A stretch of 64,000 bases of DNA from an uncultured bacterium (GTDB taxonomy: Bacteria; Verrucomicrobiota; Kiritimatiellia; PWTM01): NCBI GenBank assembly GCA_938010045.1, contig CALLFZ010000010.1:62001-126000 (forward strand), in the 5' to 3' direction. Made by a program: the position numbers and the translations under genes. This document shows, piece by piece, positions 54,412 to 63,965 of the stretch (the first letter of the stretch is position 1; every line of letters begins with the position of its first letter). The notes under the pieces were generated by a model. The model did no database searches, had not been told where the DNA came from, and worked only from the letters and a program-made list of their open reading frames with translations.

Positions 54412-55403
54412 GGACCCACTCTCCTGTCCGGCCGCTCGTCCGAACTCGGCCGACACCCGGGATCCTGCCGCAGCGGGAGGGGGCGATGCAATCGCCACCA
54501 AGCCGCCAGCGCCGCCCCGATCACACAGTGGCAGAACGCCGAAATCGCGGCCGGCGCCGCGGCGGCCGGGTGCGGCAGATTCCGCGCCAGCGCCGAGGCT
54601 AGGCCCGAGTTCTGCATGCCCACCTCGATGCTGATCGTCCGTCGCCACGTCACCGGGTGACCGAACCATCGGGCGAGCCCGTATCCCAACGCGAACCCGA
54701 ACCCGTGCATCCAGGCCACCGCGCCGACCAGTCGAAATCCGCTCTCCAGAATCACCGGCTTCTGCGCCCCGGCAATGCCGCCGACGATCAGCACGATCCC
54801 CGCCACCGACACAAGCGGCGAAATCCGCTGAACCGTTTTGAGGCGCGCCCCCGCACGTTGATTGATCAGAATCCCCGCCACCACCGGCAACAACACCACA
54901 ACGGCGGTGTCCCGAAACAGGCCGATTCGATTCACCGCCACATAGTGCCCTGCGAGCCACCCCGTGAGCCACGGCGTCATCACGACCGCGAGCAGCGTCG
55001 AACACATCGTCATCAGCACGCTTAGGCAGACGTCCGCACCCGCGATGTGGGTGATCACATTGCTCGCGGTCCCGCCCGGGCAGCACGCCACCAGGATCAG
55101 CCCCGCCGCAAGACCGTCCGGCAACCGCGCCAGCTTGGCCACCATCCAGCCGCACCATGGCATAATCAAGTATTGCGCCAACACGCCGCTCCCCACCGCC
55201 CACGGTCGCCGAACCACCTGCCGGAACTCTTCAAACGTCAGCGTGATCCCCATACCGAGCATGATCACCGCCAGTCCCGGCGCAATGTACGGGAGAAACC
55301 ACGTAAAGTGGGAAGGGCGCACCCACGCCCACGCCACACCGAGCACGGTCCACAGCCAGAATAAATTCGTGATCCGTTCAACCGTAATTCGCATGCCACG
55401 CAT
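54408..55403 (-). CDS. Bile acid:sodium symporter (BASS) family transporter
   Basis: 331 residues from ATG 55403, with GGGAG 7 bp upstream; ATG 55394 is also possible. About nine or ten hydrophobic segments, with the family landmarks LAVIMLGMGITLTFEEFRQV and LVACCPGGTASNVITHIAGA (the sodium-site region) and ISIEVGMQNSGLASALARNL (the crossing helix). Bacterial members import organic acids such as pantoate or bile acids; the substrate is unknown. The C-terminal tail after about 310 is charged. It is co-expressed with the DUF1080 gene. Confidence 0.9.
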   Translation of the reverse strand: MRGMRITVERITNLFWLWTVLGVAWAWVRPSHFTWFLPYIAPGLAVIMLGMGITLTFEEFRQVVRRPWAVGSGVLAQYLIMPWCGWMVAKLARLPDGLAAGLILVACCPGGTASNVITHIAGADVCLSVLMTMCSTLLAVVMTPWLTGWLAGHYVAVNRIGLFRDTAVVVLLPVVAGILINQRAGARLKTVQRISPLVSVAGIVLIVGGIAGAQKPVILESGFRLVGAVAWMHGFGFALGYGLARWFGHPVTWRRTISIEVGMQNSGLASALARNLPHPAAAAPAAISAFCHCVIGAALAAWWRLHRPLPLRQDPGCRPSSDERPDRRVGP

Positions 55404-55595
55404 GGTGCTCCCAGGTGAGCCCGCACGCCAACCGCGCCGACCTCCAGCCCTCCGATCGGTATCCCGCGCACCGGCGCCCATCCCGATGGAGGGAGGGCCA
55501 ACACCTCCGAAGAACCGGCGCGCTGCGCCCCCCCCACACCATGATCGGTTCGCGATTGGACCATCCCGCTTGCATTCCCCTCGTACGGGCCGATA

Positions 55596-56234
55596 ATGCC
55601 CATAGAGAGCGGTGCGACGGAATCCGACGCACCCTCGAACGGCGACATGAGGACGAGCCAGCCACTGAAGTCCGCACCTTACCAACTCGTCGGTGGAGAT
55701 TCGGCACTGCGCCGGGCCGCGCCCGCGTTCACGCTCGTGGAAATGCTGATCGTCATGGGCATCATCGGGATTCTAGTCGCCCTCCTCTACCCGACCATCC
55801 GCAGCGCCCGGCTCGCCGCCGAACGCAACGAGGCCGCCCGGTCGGTCGCCGCGATCGAAGCCGCCATGAATGCCTACCAAAACGAGTACGGCCGTTTCCC
55901 GCTGCAGACCAGTGGCTCGGCCGACCGCGAATACACCGGTGCCGAGTACATTTCGCTTTGGCGGATCCTCCGTGGACTCGACGCGCAGTGGAACCCCAAG
56001 GGGCTGCCCTTCATGGATCTGCCGGACAAGGCGTTGTCCAGCGACGGACGATTCCTGGATCCCTGGGATCAAGAATTCCGGATCTTCGCCGACTTCAACA
56101 ACGACCGGCAGATCTCCGCCGGCGTGTACGGAACGATCTTCGGCCGCAGCGTAGTCGTGTGGTCGAAAGGTCCGGATCGTTCCGACACCACGCCCACCAA
56201 CCGCGCGGATGACGTGCGCTCGTGGGGAGGCTGA
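55596..56234 (+). CDS. GspG-like major pseudopilin
   Basis: 212 residues. The prepilin N-terminal motif is AFTLVEMLIVMGIIGILVAL, with Glu5 of the mature protein, but position -1 is Ala rather than Gly, which prepilin peptidase tolerates less well. The leader is long (about 43 residues from ATG 55596); ATG 55647 would shorten it. The C-terminal part has NAYQNEYGRFPLQTS and FLDPWDQEFRIFADFNNDRQ, the DPWG-like signature of GspG pseudopilins, with Asp-rich residues suited to calcium. It opens a five-gene cassette in the order gspG-H-I-J-K. Confidence 0.85.
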   Translation: MPIESGATESDAPSNGDMRTSQPLKSAPYQLVGGDSALRRAAPAFTLVEMLIVMGIIGILVALLYPTIRSARLAAERNEAARSVAAIEAAMNAYQNEYGRFPLQTSGSADREYTGAEYISLWRILRGLDAQWNPKGLPFMDLPDKALSSDGRFLDPWDQEFRIFADFNNDRQISAGVYGTIFGRSVVVWSKGPDRSDTTPTNRADDVRSWGG

Positions 56235-56237
56235 GCC

Positions 56238-56966
56238 ATGGCAACGACGTCCCTGCGGCGCTGGCTAGCCCGGATGCCCTCCCGACGACGAGCGAGGATT
56301 CGTCGAGCCTTCACGCTCGTCGAATTGCTCGTCGTGGTGGGGATCATGGGCATGATGCTCGCCATCACGGTCGTCGCGTTTGAAGGCATCGGCCGCGGAG
56401 CGAAAATGCGCGCCGCGTTGATGACGATCAAATCCTCCCTCGCGCTAGCCCGGCAGTACTCGATCACCGACCGGACGTTCTGCTTCGTCGTCTTCCCCGA
56501 TGACCGGGTTGATTTCTCCGCGGTCACGAATCTCGGCGCGACCCGCTACTCGGCGATGTTCCTTTGCACCACCGCGCGGTGGAGCCGCATGCTCGCGAAG
56601 TGGTACCACCTGCCCCGCGGGATCGTGTTCGATCGGGATCGCCAGCCGCCCGCCTATCCGCGGGTGCTCAATGTGTTCGACCGCAGCCACACGAACAACG
56701 TCTCCGGCATTCCCTTTCCCGTGGAGGCCTCGAACCAGGTGGACCAGCTCGTCGCGTGCATGCGCTTCCATCCGAACGGCCGCCTCCACCAACCCGATAC
56801 CATAACGGACCCGGCCATCATCGTCACGGAGGGTACGATCCGCTTCAATCCAACCACCTCGGAGCTGCTCGACTACTTCAAGCAGCCCAACGCGCCCGCG
56901 TACATGATCGAGATCCGTCCTCTCACTGGCCGAACGAAAATCACGGAGCTGCCGCCCACCCCATGA
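56238..56966 (+). CDS. GspH-like minor pseudopilin
   Basis: 242 residues. AFTLVELLVVVGIMGMMLAI follows a basic leader (RARIRR), again with Ala at -1. The globular part (KSSLALARQYSITDRTFCFV) has the GspH/FimT feature. A GGGAGG ribosome binding site lies in the end of the previous gene, 4 bp away. It overlaps the next gene by 4 bp (ATGA). Confidence 0.85.
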   Translation: MATTSLRRWLARMPSRRRARIRRAFTLVELLVVVGIMGMMLAITVVAFEGIGRGAKMRAALMTIKSSLALARQYSITDRTFCFVVFPDDRVDFSAVTNLGATRYSAMFLCTTARWSRMLAKWYHLPRGIVFDRDRQPPAYPRVLNVFDRSHTNNVSGIPFPVEASNQVDQLVACMRFHPNGRLHQPDTITDPAIIVTEGTIRFNPTTSELLDYFKQPNAPAYMIEIRPLTGRTKITELPPTP

Positions 56967-57496
56967 GCACCCGACATCCACGTGCCGCCCGGCGCGGGTT
57001 CACGTTGATCGAGATCTCGCTCGCGCTCCTCGTCATCTCGATCGGCGTGCTGGGCGCCTTCGCGCTGTTTCCCCACGGGCTGGCCGAAGGTCAGATGGCC
57101 AGCTTCGAAACCCAGGCCGGCCTGGTCGGCGAATTCATCCTGCGGAGCTACCGGGCAGTGGCCGTCACGCAAGCCTGGAACTCGATCAACTCCTCGCTGC
57201 GCCTGCGCGTGCCCGGCCATGAGGCCGGCATCTGGACGGGAAGCAGCACCACCTCTGAAATTGTTCCCGATGGTACCGTTCGCGAGCTCGTGTTGGCCGT
57301 TAACATTCCGGCGGCCACCGGCGGCACGGGCGAGACGATCGACCACGCGATGCGGTATCGCCTCGTCATTGAGGACCGCGTGCCCGGCTTCCTGAAACGC
57401 TTCATCCTATATCTGTGGCCCGGGCGCTACGGATCCACCGATCCCAACCTCGCCCGTGTGTACATGACCGAGATCTACAACATTCGAATGCCGTAG
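56963..57496 (+). CDS. GspI-like minor pseudopilin
   Basis: 177 residues. RRGFTLIEISLALLVISIGV is a classic prepilin motif with Gly at -1. Its size, the ALFPHGLAEGQ segment after the helix, and its position between GspH-like and GspJ-like genes support GspI. The body is beta-rich (YRLVIEDRVPGFLKRFILYL) with no enzyme motif. Confidence 0.82.
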   Translation: MSTRHPRAARRGFTLIEISLALLVISIGVLGAFALFPHGLAEGQMASFETQAGLVGEFILRSYRAVAVTQAWNSINSSLRLRVPGHEAGIWTGSSTTSEIVPDGTVRELVLAVNIPAATGGTGETIDHAMRYRLVIEDRVPGFLKRFILYLWPGRYGSTDPNLARVYMTEIYNIRMP

Positions 57497-57506
57497 GAGA
57501 CCGCCG

Positions 57507-58292
57507 ATGAAACCGCCGCGGCGCGCAGGGTTCAGCCTCATCGAGGTGCTGTCCGCGATGGCGATCCTGTCGATCATCGTGCTGATGGCCGCGCGCCTGT
57601 TCGCCGATAGCGTCCAGATGTGGAAGATCGGCAATCGGCGCGTCGAACAGGACGTCAACGCTCGCGCCGCACTCGAACTGATCGGGCGCCAGCTCACGAT
57701 GGCGATGGTGGACCCCGTGCTGCACATGCGCGTCGCCTACGGAGCGCAAGACCTGTATGGCAACAACAGCCACACCGTCACCTTCACGTCCTTCGATCAC
57801 CGCGCCGAAAACAAGTGGTTTCCTAGCCTCAATGCGTCCCGCCCGTACCGCGACATCCAGCAGACGCGGTATGCGTTGTTTCGCCCGCCGACCAATCCCC
57901 CCATCGGATTCCTGTTAATCCGATTGATTACCGAGGATGAGTCCTGGACGAGCTTCCGAGCGTACAGCGATCCCGCCTGGGCCGAAACGTTCACGGTCGG
58001 CATCACGAACGTGGTGGCCGAACATGTCGCGCGGTTTAATGTGTACACCTACGTCCCCGGCGCCGGCGGCCAGCCAGTGCGGCGCGAGACCTACGATTCA
58101 CGGACCGATCCCCCACCGCTGTGGTTCGATATTGTGGTGTACCTTTTGGACGAGGATGACGCGATCAAGGCCGCCAACCTCTCCGGCACGGCGCGCGACC
58201 GATACCTTGAGCGAAACGCGCGCCGCTATGTGCACCGCGCCTATCCGCACAACGTCCCCGGCATGAACATCCTCGGAGGGCCCCGCCCATGA
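57507..58292 (+). CDS. GspJ-like minor pseudopilin
   Basis: 261 residues. RAGFSLIEVLSAMAILSIIV is the prepilin motif, and the following NARAALELIGRQLTMAMVDP resembles the GspJ helix. TAGGAGACC gives a good ribosome binding site. It overlaps the GspK-like gene by 4 bp. Confidence 0.82.
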   Translation: MKPPRRAGFSLIEVLSAMAILSIIVLMAARLFADSVQMWKIGNRRVEQDVNARAALELIGRQLTMAMVDPVLHMRVAYGAQDLYGNNSHTVTFTSFDHRAENKWFPSLNASRPYRDIQQTRYALFRPPTNPPIGFLLIRLITEDESWTSFRAYSDPAWAETFTVGITNVVAEHVARFNVYTYVPGAGGQPVRRETYDSRTDPPPLWFDIVVYLLDEDDAIKAANLSGTARDRYLERNARRYVHRAYPHNVPGMNILGGPRP

Positions 58293-60661
58293 AACCGATC
58301 GCATCCGAGCGCCGCGGCATCGCGCTGGTCATCGTGCTCGGGCTGATGGCGATGCTCGCGATTTTTGGCATCAGCTTCGCCACCACGATGCGCACCGAGC
58401 ATCGCGCCGCCCGGATGGCAGGTGACAACCTCGGCGCCATCGAAATGACCTACTACGGGCTCGCCGAAGCGCTGTACCACCTCGACCGCGACGCCGAACT
58501 GGTCCAGTGGGTCGCGCCCAACTGGCCGAAGTACACGATCCACTCCGGCATGAACACCTACCATCCCGACAAACTGGGCGGGGGCCTCAATGACATGCTG
58601 GCGGGATATGGCGTGTGGTTCACGCCCGCCGCGATCGTCGGCGGCCCCCCGCCGAACGATGGCCGCGCCCGCGATGAAACCAACAACGTCCGGTGGATTC
58701 GCGTCAAGACGCCGGAAGGAAGGGTCATCGGCCAATTCTGTTACATGCTCATTGACGTTTCGGGCTTCCTTGATCCGAACGGCAACTACAGCACCATCCC
58801 GGAACTGGCCCGAAGCCAAACCCGCCAGTTCGGAACCAATGTCACTGAGCTCGCGCTCACCAATCCGATCCTCAGCGAACTGCGGAGAGGCCGTGAACGG
58901 TTCCTTTATGACGGACGCATCGGTCACCCCCGTCACAAACCCTACGGCCGCATCGAAACCCTCGCCGACATGCGGCCGGCCCTGAGTTCGCCAAATCTGT
59001 GGGACGGCACCATACCGATGTCCAACATCATCGCGACCAATTTCTTCCCCTTCTCCTATTTTCCGCCAGGGTACGCGGACGCGACCACGCGAGAAGCGAA
59101 ACCCCAGACGGACCTGCGAGGGACAGGCCCCGAACTCGCTGCCCGTGCGGCCGAGATCAAGGCCGCCCTCGTAGGTCTAATCCCCCCCACCGAGCTGGAC
59201 TTTTTCTTCAAAAACCTCATCGATTACGTGGATGACGATTACGTGCCGGGCGGTCTGGCCTCCTCGATCGGTCCCGGCCAAGACAACGCCGACTCCTTTT
59301 GCACTGAGCCGGTCCCGATGCTGAACGAACTTCAGATCGGCTGCCTTTATCAGGCGGCCGGCCCCAACATCGCTCTTCGGTTTCGCGTGACCACCGAGCT
59401 GTTCTTCCCGTTCTTGTTCACCAGCAACTCGATCGCCTCGCCGCCGCCTCCAACGCTACAGCTACGTTTCCGCGGCCGGCTGGAGGGTGGAACCTTCGAA
59501 CCCAAGACCTTCAACCAGAACATCAACATCAGTTGGAATCCCAACTGGTGGGTGAAAGACGGCAACGTCGCCGCCAGCGATCCGACGACTCCACAGATCA
59601 CCACGCACCCGATCAACCTTTCGATGACCGCCCCGGCAACCAACGCGGTCCCGCCCGAGCGTTTCGTGATCGAAGAGTGGGCTCTGACATTGCCGAACGG
59701 TACGGTGCTTGATCGGCTGGCGCCGGTCAACAACGGCGTGGTTGCGGACCTCCGAATGGACGAGTGGCTGTCGGTCAACGTGAATTCGCCGCAGCCCGTG
59801 TATTGCGGCTGGGAGTGCAATGACCCGCGGATCAACTGGCTGCTCATGAATGCGACGCACTGGCCCTATTCCTACAAGGCCCGCGCGCTCAGCAACCCGT
59901 TCGATCCCGACGTGACCACGCTCGGCGCAATGAATCGCAGCGCCGAAAAAGAGCAGGGCGAATGGGCGATGTATGTGAGCAACGGGCCACTGTACTCGAT
60001 TGGAGAGCTCGGCTACCTGCTCTTTCGCAGTACCCGGCCCTGGCAGACGATTTCGTTCTTTCCGGCTGCGGGCGGCCGCGTCGCGTTCTTGCCCGTGCTG
60101 GACCGCTTCACGCTGTTCCCCTATCCGAGGCACGGCCTCGTGAACATCAACACGCGTATCACAAATGTGCTCGCCACCGCCTTCAACAACTGCCCTGTGG
60201 AGCTGGCTCCGGGCATTCTGCAAAGCGGCGACCGCGTGCCTCTGCGTCCCACTGAAGCCATGGAGATCGCCGGCGCGATTGTCGCGGCGCGCCCGCCCCA
60301 GGGCTTCATCAACATGTCCGACATCCGAAACGTTACCGCGCTCGGCACGGCGGTTCCCCGTATCACGTCATGGCTGGCGCGAGAAGGCCTCATCCGCAAC
60401 ACGCACGGTCTGCTCGGCATCCGGCAAAACTTGATCATGGCGCTGATTGCGGGCCAGTCGTTGCAACAGTTCACCGACCCTGAAACGGGAAGTTCATCCG
60501 TCACCCGCCTGGCGGGGCACCGCGCGTTTGCGACGATCTGGCGCGACCCTTACAAGGAAAACATCGGCGGCCAGCTCATGCACCGGACGTTCGTCCGGAA
60601 TTTCCGCTGGTACGACGAATGGGTCGGCACCGGCGAAGTGGTCGAGCCGGGCCTGCCCTAA
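58289..60661 (+). CDS. Giant GspK-like tip pseudopilin
   Basis: 790 residues, more than twice the usual GspK. The N-terminus RRGIALVIVLGLMAMLAIFG, then ISFATTMRTEHRAARM, has the GspK pattern in which the mature protein lacks Glu5. It runs to the N-terminal helical region (LGAIEMTYYGLAEALYHLD). The large middle has FFFKNLIDYVDDDYVPGG and DSFCTEPVPMLNELQIG-like parts, and the later GLVNINTRITNVLATAF ("NiNTa"-type) is a GspK landmark, followed by helix-hairpin-like ARPPQGFINMSDIRNV. It should sit at the tip of the pseudopilus. No gspC, D, E, F, L or M is in the window. Comparable cassettes with a very large last gene are known in Verrucomicrobiota. Confidence 0.82.
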   Translation: MKPIASERRGIALVIVLGLMAMLAIFGISFATTMRTEHRAARMAGDNLGAIEMTYYGLAEALYHLDRDAELVQWVAPNWPKYTIHSGMNTYHPDKLGGGLNDMLAGYGVWFTPAAIVGGPPPNDGRARDETNNVRWIRVKTPEGRVIGQFCYMLIDVSGFLDPNGNYSTIPELARSQTRQFGTNVTELALTNPILSELRRGRERFLYDGRIGHPRHKPYGRIETLADMRPALSSPNLWDGTIPMSNIIATNFFPFSYFPPGYADATTREAKPQTDLRGTGPELAARAAEIKAALVGLIPPTELDFFFKNLIDYVDDDYVPGGLASSIGPGQDNADSFCTEPVPMLNELQIGCLYQAAGPNIALRFRVTTELFFPFLFTSNSIASPPPPTLQLRFRGRLEGGTFEPKTFNQNINISWNPNWWVKDGNVAASDPTTPQITTHPINLSMTAPATNAVPPERFVIEEWALTLPNGTVLDRLAPVNNGVVADLRMDEWLSVNVNSPQPVYCGWECNDPRINWLLMNATHWPYSYKARALSNPFDPDVTTLGAMNRSAEKEQGEWAMYVSNGPLYSIGELGYLLFRSTRPWQTISFFPAAGGRVAFLPVLDRFTLFPYPRHGLVNINTRITNVLATAFNNCPVELAPGILQSGDRVPLRPTEAMEIAGAIVAARPPQGFINMSDIRNVTALGTAVPRITSWLAREGLIRNTHGLLGIRQNLIMALIAGQSLQQFTDPETGSSSVTRLAGHRAFATIWRDPYKENIGGQLMHRTFVRNFRWYDEWVGTGEVVEPGLP

Positions 60662-60691
60662 CCTTCGGCGCGCCGCGCCCGACCGCCTCTC

Positions 60692-61135
60692 GTGTTGGGT
60701 CTCGCCCACACCTGGCGACGGCTCCTCCGCAGGTTGGGCCGCACCCGCGAATCCCTGCGCCCCGGCGAATGGGGTGAGCGCCTTGCGGAACGCCATCTGA
60801 GACGCGCGGGGCTGAAAGTGGTGGACCGAAACGTCCGCGTGGGCCGCCGTGACGAGCTCGACCTCGTCGCATGGGACGGCGACACGCTGGTCATCGTCGA
60901 GGTGAAGACCCGCGCGTCGGAAGACTTCGGTCCGCCGGTCAGTGCGGTGGGCCCCGCGAAGCGCCGCCATCTCTCCCGCGCGGCCGTCCGCTATCTGCGC
61001 GACCGCTACCACGGCTCCCCCCCCGCCTACCTGCGGTTCGATGTCGTTGAGGTCATCGGTCGGCCCGGCGGCCCGCCGCCCGAGATCCGTCACCTTCGAA
61101 ATGTGTTCGCTCTCGAGGGCGGCTACCGCATTTGA
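60692..61135 (+). CDS. YraN family endonuclease-like protein (UPF0102)
   Basis: 147 residues, GTG start. The PD-(D/E)xK-like core is RNVRVGRRDELDLVAWDGDT and LVIVEVKTRAS, with D and ExK residues in place, preceded by GEWGERLAERHLRRAGLKVV. Function is unproven; the family is predicted to be a restriction-endonuclease-like nuclease. It lies 31 bp after the GspK-like gene and converges with maf. Confidence 0.9.
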   Translation: MLGLAHTWRRLLRRLGRTRESLRPGEWGERLAERHLRRAGLKVVDRNVRVGRRDELDLVAWDGDTLVIVEVKTRASEDFGPPVSAVGPAKRRHLSRAAVRYLRDRYHGSPPAYLRFDVVEVIGRPGGPPPEIRHLRNVFALEGGYRI

Positions 61136-61240
61136 CCGCTGTCACCTCGATGGGTCGAGGGCGAATTCACGTTCGCGCGCGGTGTCGCCGAACCTTCTCC
61201 GTCGCACACTCCGGCCGTCCGAGAAGGGCGGCACGTCAAC

Positions 61241-61876
61241 TCAGCGCCGATCGCCCACCGGCGTAGCTTTGAGCCCCCACCGCCGCAACGCCACCACGAC
61301 CTCGGCCAGAGGCAGTCCGATGACGTTGGTCACCGAACCGCGGATTCTCCATACGAACTGCGCCGCGCCCTCCTGAAGGCCATACGCACCGGCCTTGTCC
61401 ATCGGATCGCCGGTGGCGATGTAGGCCTGGAGTTCGTCGAGGCCGAGACGTCGAAACCTCACCCGCGTCTCTACCGAGAACACTCGCCATCGGTCCCGAG
61501 TGCTCGGAGCCTGCCGGAGCATCGCAACCCCGCTGATGACGGAGTGCTCTCGCCGGCTCAGCCGCCGCAGCATCCGCAGCGCCTCGGCGGCGTCCAGAGG
61601 TTTGCCGAGGATAGCGCCAGCAACTGCCACGACCGTGTCACAGCCGAGCACGATCCGCGCGTGTCGTGGCGGCGGCAGACGCCTGGCCACGTCGGCGACT
61701 TTCGCTCGCGCCAACCGCCGCGCGCACGCCCCCGGCGCTTCGGCCGGCCGTGGGCGCTCGTCCACCTTGGGCACGACAATGCGCGGCTGGTAGCCCGCCC
61801 GGCGCAACAGTTCACGACGGCGCGGCGACGCGCTCGCGAGAATGAATTCGATCGGGCTCGACGTCGCCGATCGCAT
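61241..61876 (-). CDS. maf: Maf-type nucleotide pyrophosphatase
   Basis: 211 residues. It begins with the signature LASASPRRRELLRRAGY; VDERP, LGCDTVV and GDPMDKAGAYGLQEGAAQFV, then NVIGLPL, follow. Maf hydrolyses nucleoside triphosphates (m7GTP, dTTP, UTP types), perhaps to clear damaged nucleotides. All family residues are kept. It is last in the pyrE-trpB2-maf unit, 11 bp after the TrpB2 gene. Confidence 0.94.
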   Translation of the reverse strand: MRSATSSPIEFILASASPRRRELLRRAGYQPRIVVPKVDERPRPAEAPGACARRLARAKVADVARRLPPPRHARIVLGCDTVVAVAGAILGKPLDAAEALRMLRRLSRREHSVISGVAMLRQAPSTRDRWRVFSVETRVRFRRLGLDELQAYIATGDPMDKAGAYGLQEGAAQFVWRIRGSVTNVIGLPLAEVVVALRRWGLKATPVGDRR

Positions 61877-61887
61877 CGGGAGCCAAC

Positions 61888-63261
61888 TTACCCGAGCGGC
61901 GGCGGCTTCGGCAGCTGCGCGACCGCCTCGAGCGAGCGACGCATATCCTCCTCCGTCATCACGTAGTTTTGGAGCCGCCCCGAGAGGTAGGCGTCGTAGC
62001 CCGTGAGATCCATGAGTCCGTGCCCGGACCAGTTCAGCAGGATCACCCGCTCACGACCCTCCTCAGCGGCGCGGCGCGCCTCGCGCACGGCCGCCGCGAT
62101 CGCGTGCGAGGTCTCGGGAGCCGGAATGAAGCCCTCCGTCCGCGCCCACATCACCGCCGCCTCATAGCACTCGAGCTGCGGCAAAGCCACCGCCTCAATC
62201 AGATCGAGCCGGCGCAAATGTGACACGAGCGGCGCCATGCCGTGATAGCGCAGCCCGCCCGCGTGAATCGGCGGCGGCACGAACGTGTGCCCGAGGCTGT
62301 ACATCGGCAGCAACGGCGTCATCATCGCGACGTCGCCCGAGTCGTACACGTACGGCGCCATGCTCATGCGCGGCGCTGCGGCCGGCTCCGCCGCGATCAC
62401 ACGCACGTCCCGCCCATGGATTTTGTCGCAGACGAAGGGGAAGCTGATCCCCGCGAAATTCGAACCGCCACCCGCGCAGCCGATCACAATATCCGGGTAC
62501 GCGCCCAACATCTCCATCTGCTTCTTCGCCTCGAGGCCGATGATCGTCTGGTGCAGGCACACATGGTTCAGCACACTGCCCAGCGAGTACCGTGTGTTCT
62601 CCGACGTCACGCAGTCCTCGATCGCCTCGCTGATCGCAATGCCGAGGCTGCCCGGCGTGTTCGGGTCCTTCTCGAGAATTGCGCGGCCGGTCTTCGTTCC
62701 GGGGTTCGGGCTGGGCAAGCACTCCGCGCCCCACGTCTGCATCATCATCTTTCGAAATGGCTTTTGATCGAACGAAATCCGCACCATATAGACGCGGCAC
62801 TGCAGGCCGAACAGCCGGCACGCAAACGCGAGCGCACTGCCCCACTGGCCGGCGCCAGTCTCGGTCGTGAGCCGCCGGATCCCAAACACCTTGTTGTAGT
62901 AGGCCTGAGCGACGGCCGTGTTCGGCTTGTGGCTGCCCGCTGGCGATACGCCCTCGTGTTTGTAATAGATGTGCGCGGGCGTCGTCAGCGCCTGTTCGAG
63001 CGCGCGCGCGCGGTAGAGCGGCGTCGGCCGCCACAGCAGCAGCTTCTCCAACACCGGCTCCGGAATGTCAATCCACCGCTGCGTCGAGACCTCCTGCTCG
63101 ATGATGTTCATCGGGAACACCGGGGCGAGGTCCTCGGGGCGGACGGGCGAACCGTCCGGCCGGATCGGCGGGGGCATGGGCTTCGGCAAATCCGCCACGA
63201 TATTGTACCACTGCCGCGGGATCTCCCGCTCGTCCAGCACCACCTTGATCCGTTCGACCAT
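61888..63261 (-). CDS. TrpB2-type pyridoxal-phosphate-dependent tryptophan synthase beta chain
   Basis: 457 residues, longer than classic TrpB and typical for the TrpB2 group. The catalytic lysine lies in [34 protein letters not shown], the PLP phosphate clamp [11 protein letters not shown] and the C-terminal [14 protein letters not shown] block are present. It makes tryptophan from indole and serine or acts in indole salvage. No trpA is next to it. Membership of the TrpB2 branch rests on length and N-terminal sequence (WYNIVADLP). Confidence 0.93.
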   Translation of the reverse strand: MVERIKVVLDEREIPRQWYNIVADLPKPMPPPIRPDGSPVRPEDLAPVFPMNIIEQEVSTQRWIDIPEPVLEKLLLWRPTPLYRARALEQALTTPAHIYYKHEGVSPAGSHKPNTAVAQAYYNKVFGIRRLTTETGAGQWGSALAFACRLFGLQCRVYMVRISFDQKPFRKMMMQTWGAECLPSPNPGTKTGRAILEKDPNTPGSLGIAISEAIEDCVTSENTRYSLGSVLNHVCLHQTIIGLEAKKQMEMLGAYPDIVIGCAGGGSNFAGISFPFVCDKIHGRDVRVIAAEPAAAPRMSMAPYVYDSGDVAMMTPLLPMYSLGHTFVPPPIHAGGLRYHGMAPLVSHLRRLDLIEAVALPQLECYEAAVMWARTEGFIPAPETSHAIAAAVREARRAAEEGRERVILLNWSGHGLMDLTGYDAYLSGRLQNYVMTEEDMRRSLEAVAQLPKPPPLG

Positions 63262-63303
63262 GTCGCAGTCCTCCTGCCGCCGGCGGCGGCGTTCGAGTTC
63301 CCG

Positions 63304-63903
63304 TCAACTGCCCGGGTGTTCGGGACGCGAGCCCGCCGCACACAACGGGCACTCCGACGGCGTCCACACCGTCGGCGTCATGCGCAGCAGCGCGATCGTC
63401 GGCACCTCGAACCGCGCGGCGCCGCCGCTGCGGTCCACGAGCACCGCGACCCCCACCGGCACTCCGCCGGCCGCGCGCACGATCTCGATCGTCTCCTGCA
63501 CGCGCCCCCCACGCGTCACGACATCCTCAGCGATGATGAACCGCTCGCCCGGCCGGATCGTGAACCCGCGCCGCAGCACGAGCCGCCCCTCCTGCTTTTC
63601 CGCGAAAATCGAGCGCAACTCGAGCGCGCGCGCCAGCTCGTGACCGACGAACAGCCCGCCCATCGCCGGCGCGATCACCGTCTCGGCTGTCCAGCCCGCC
63701 CTGCGCGCCCGCCGCGCAAGCTCGCCGCACAGCCGCGCAGTGCGCACGGGCCACTGCAACACCAGCGCGCACTGAACGTACTGGTCGCTGTGCAATCCGG
63801 ACCGCAGCTCGAAGTGACCGCTGAGCAGCGCGCCAGTCCCTCGAAAAATCTCGAGCACCGCCGCCTCGTCAAGTACCGCTGCCTGCGTCCCAATCTCGCC
63901 CAC
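63304..63903 (-). CDS. pyrE: Orotate phosphoribosyltransferase
   Basis: PyrE makes orotidine monophosphate from orotate and PRPP in pyrimidine synthesis. Motifs are LLSGHFELRSGLHSDQYVQC, VIAPAMGGLFVGHELARAL and the PRPP loop FIIAEDVVTRGGRVQETIEI. The start is placed at GTG 63903, 5 bp after GGGAGAGG, rather than at ATG 63918, 63927 or the longest frame at 63987. That leaves the half-site element at 63917-63965 fully outside the coding region. The first gene of the pyrE-trpB2-maf unit. Confidence 0.92.
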   Translation of the reverse strand: MGEIGTQAAVLDEAAVLEIFRGTGALLSGHFELRSGLHSDQYVQCALVLQWPVRTARLCGELARRARRAGWTAETVIAPAMGGLFVGHELARALELRSIFAEKQEGRLVLRRGFTIRPGERFIIAEDVVTRGGRVQETIEIVRAAGGVPVGVAVLVDRSGGAARFEVPTIALLRMTPTVWTPSECPLCAAGSRPEHPGS

Positions 63904-63916
63904 GTCCACCTCTCCC

Positions 63917-63965
63917 ATCCAAGGCATGGACACTCCGCGCCCCACCCCGTCCCAACCTTGGAATC
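63917..63965. repeat. Paired TCC-N7-GGA element, copy 5, in the pyrE leader
   Basis: Half-sites TCCAAGGCATGGA (ending 63930) and TCCCAACCTTGGA (starting 63950) are separated by 19 bp. On the minus strand the element lies immediately before the GGGAGAGG of pyrE, so binding or folding there could affect pyrE expression. Confidence 0.65.
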
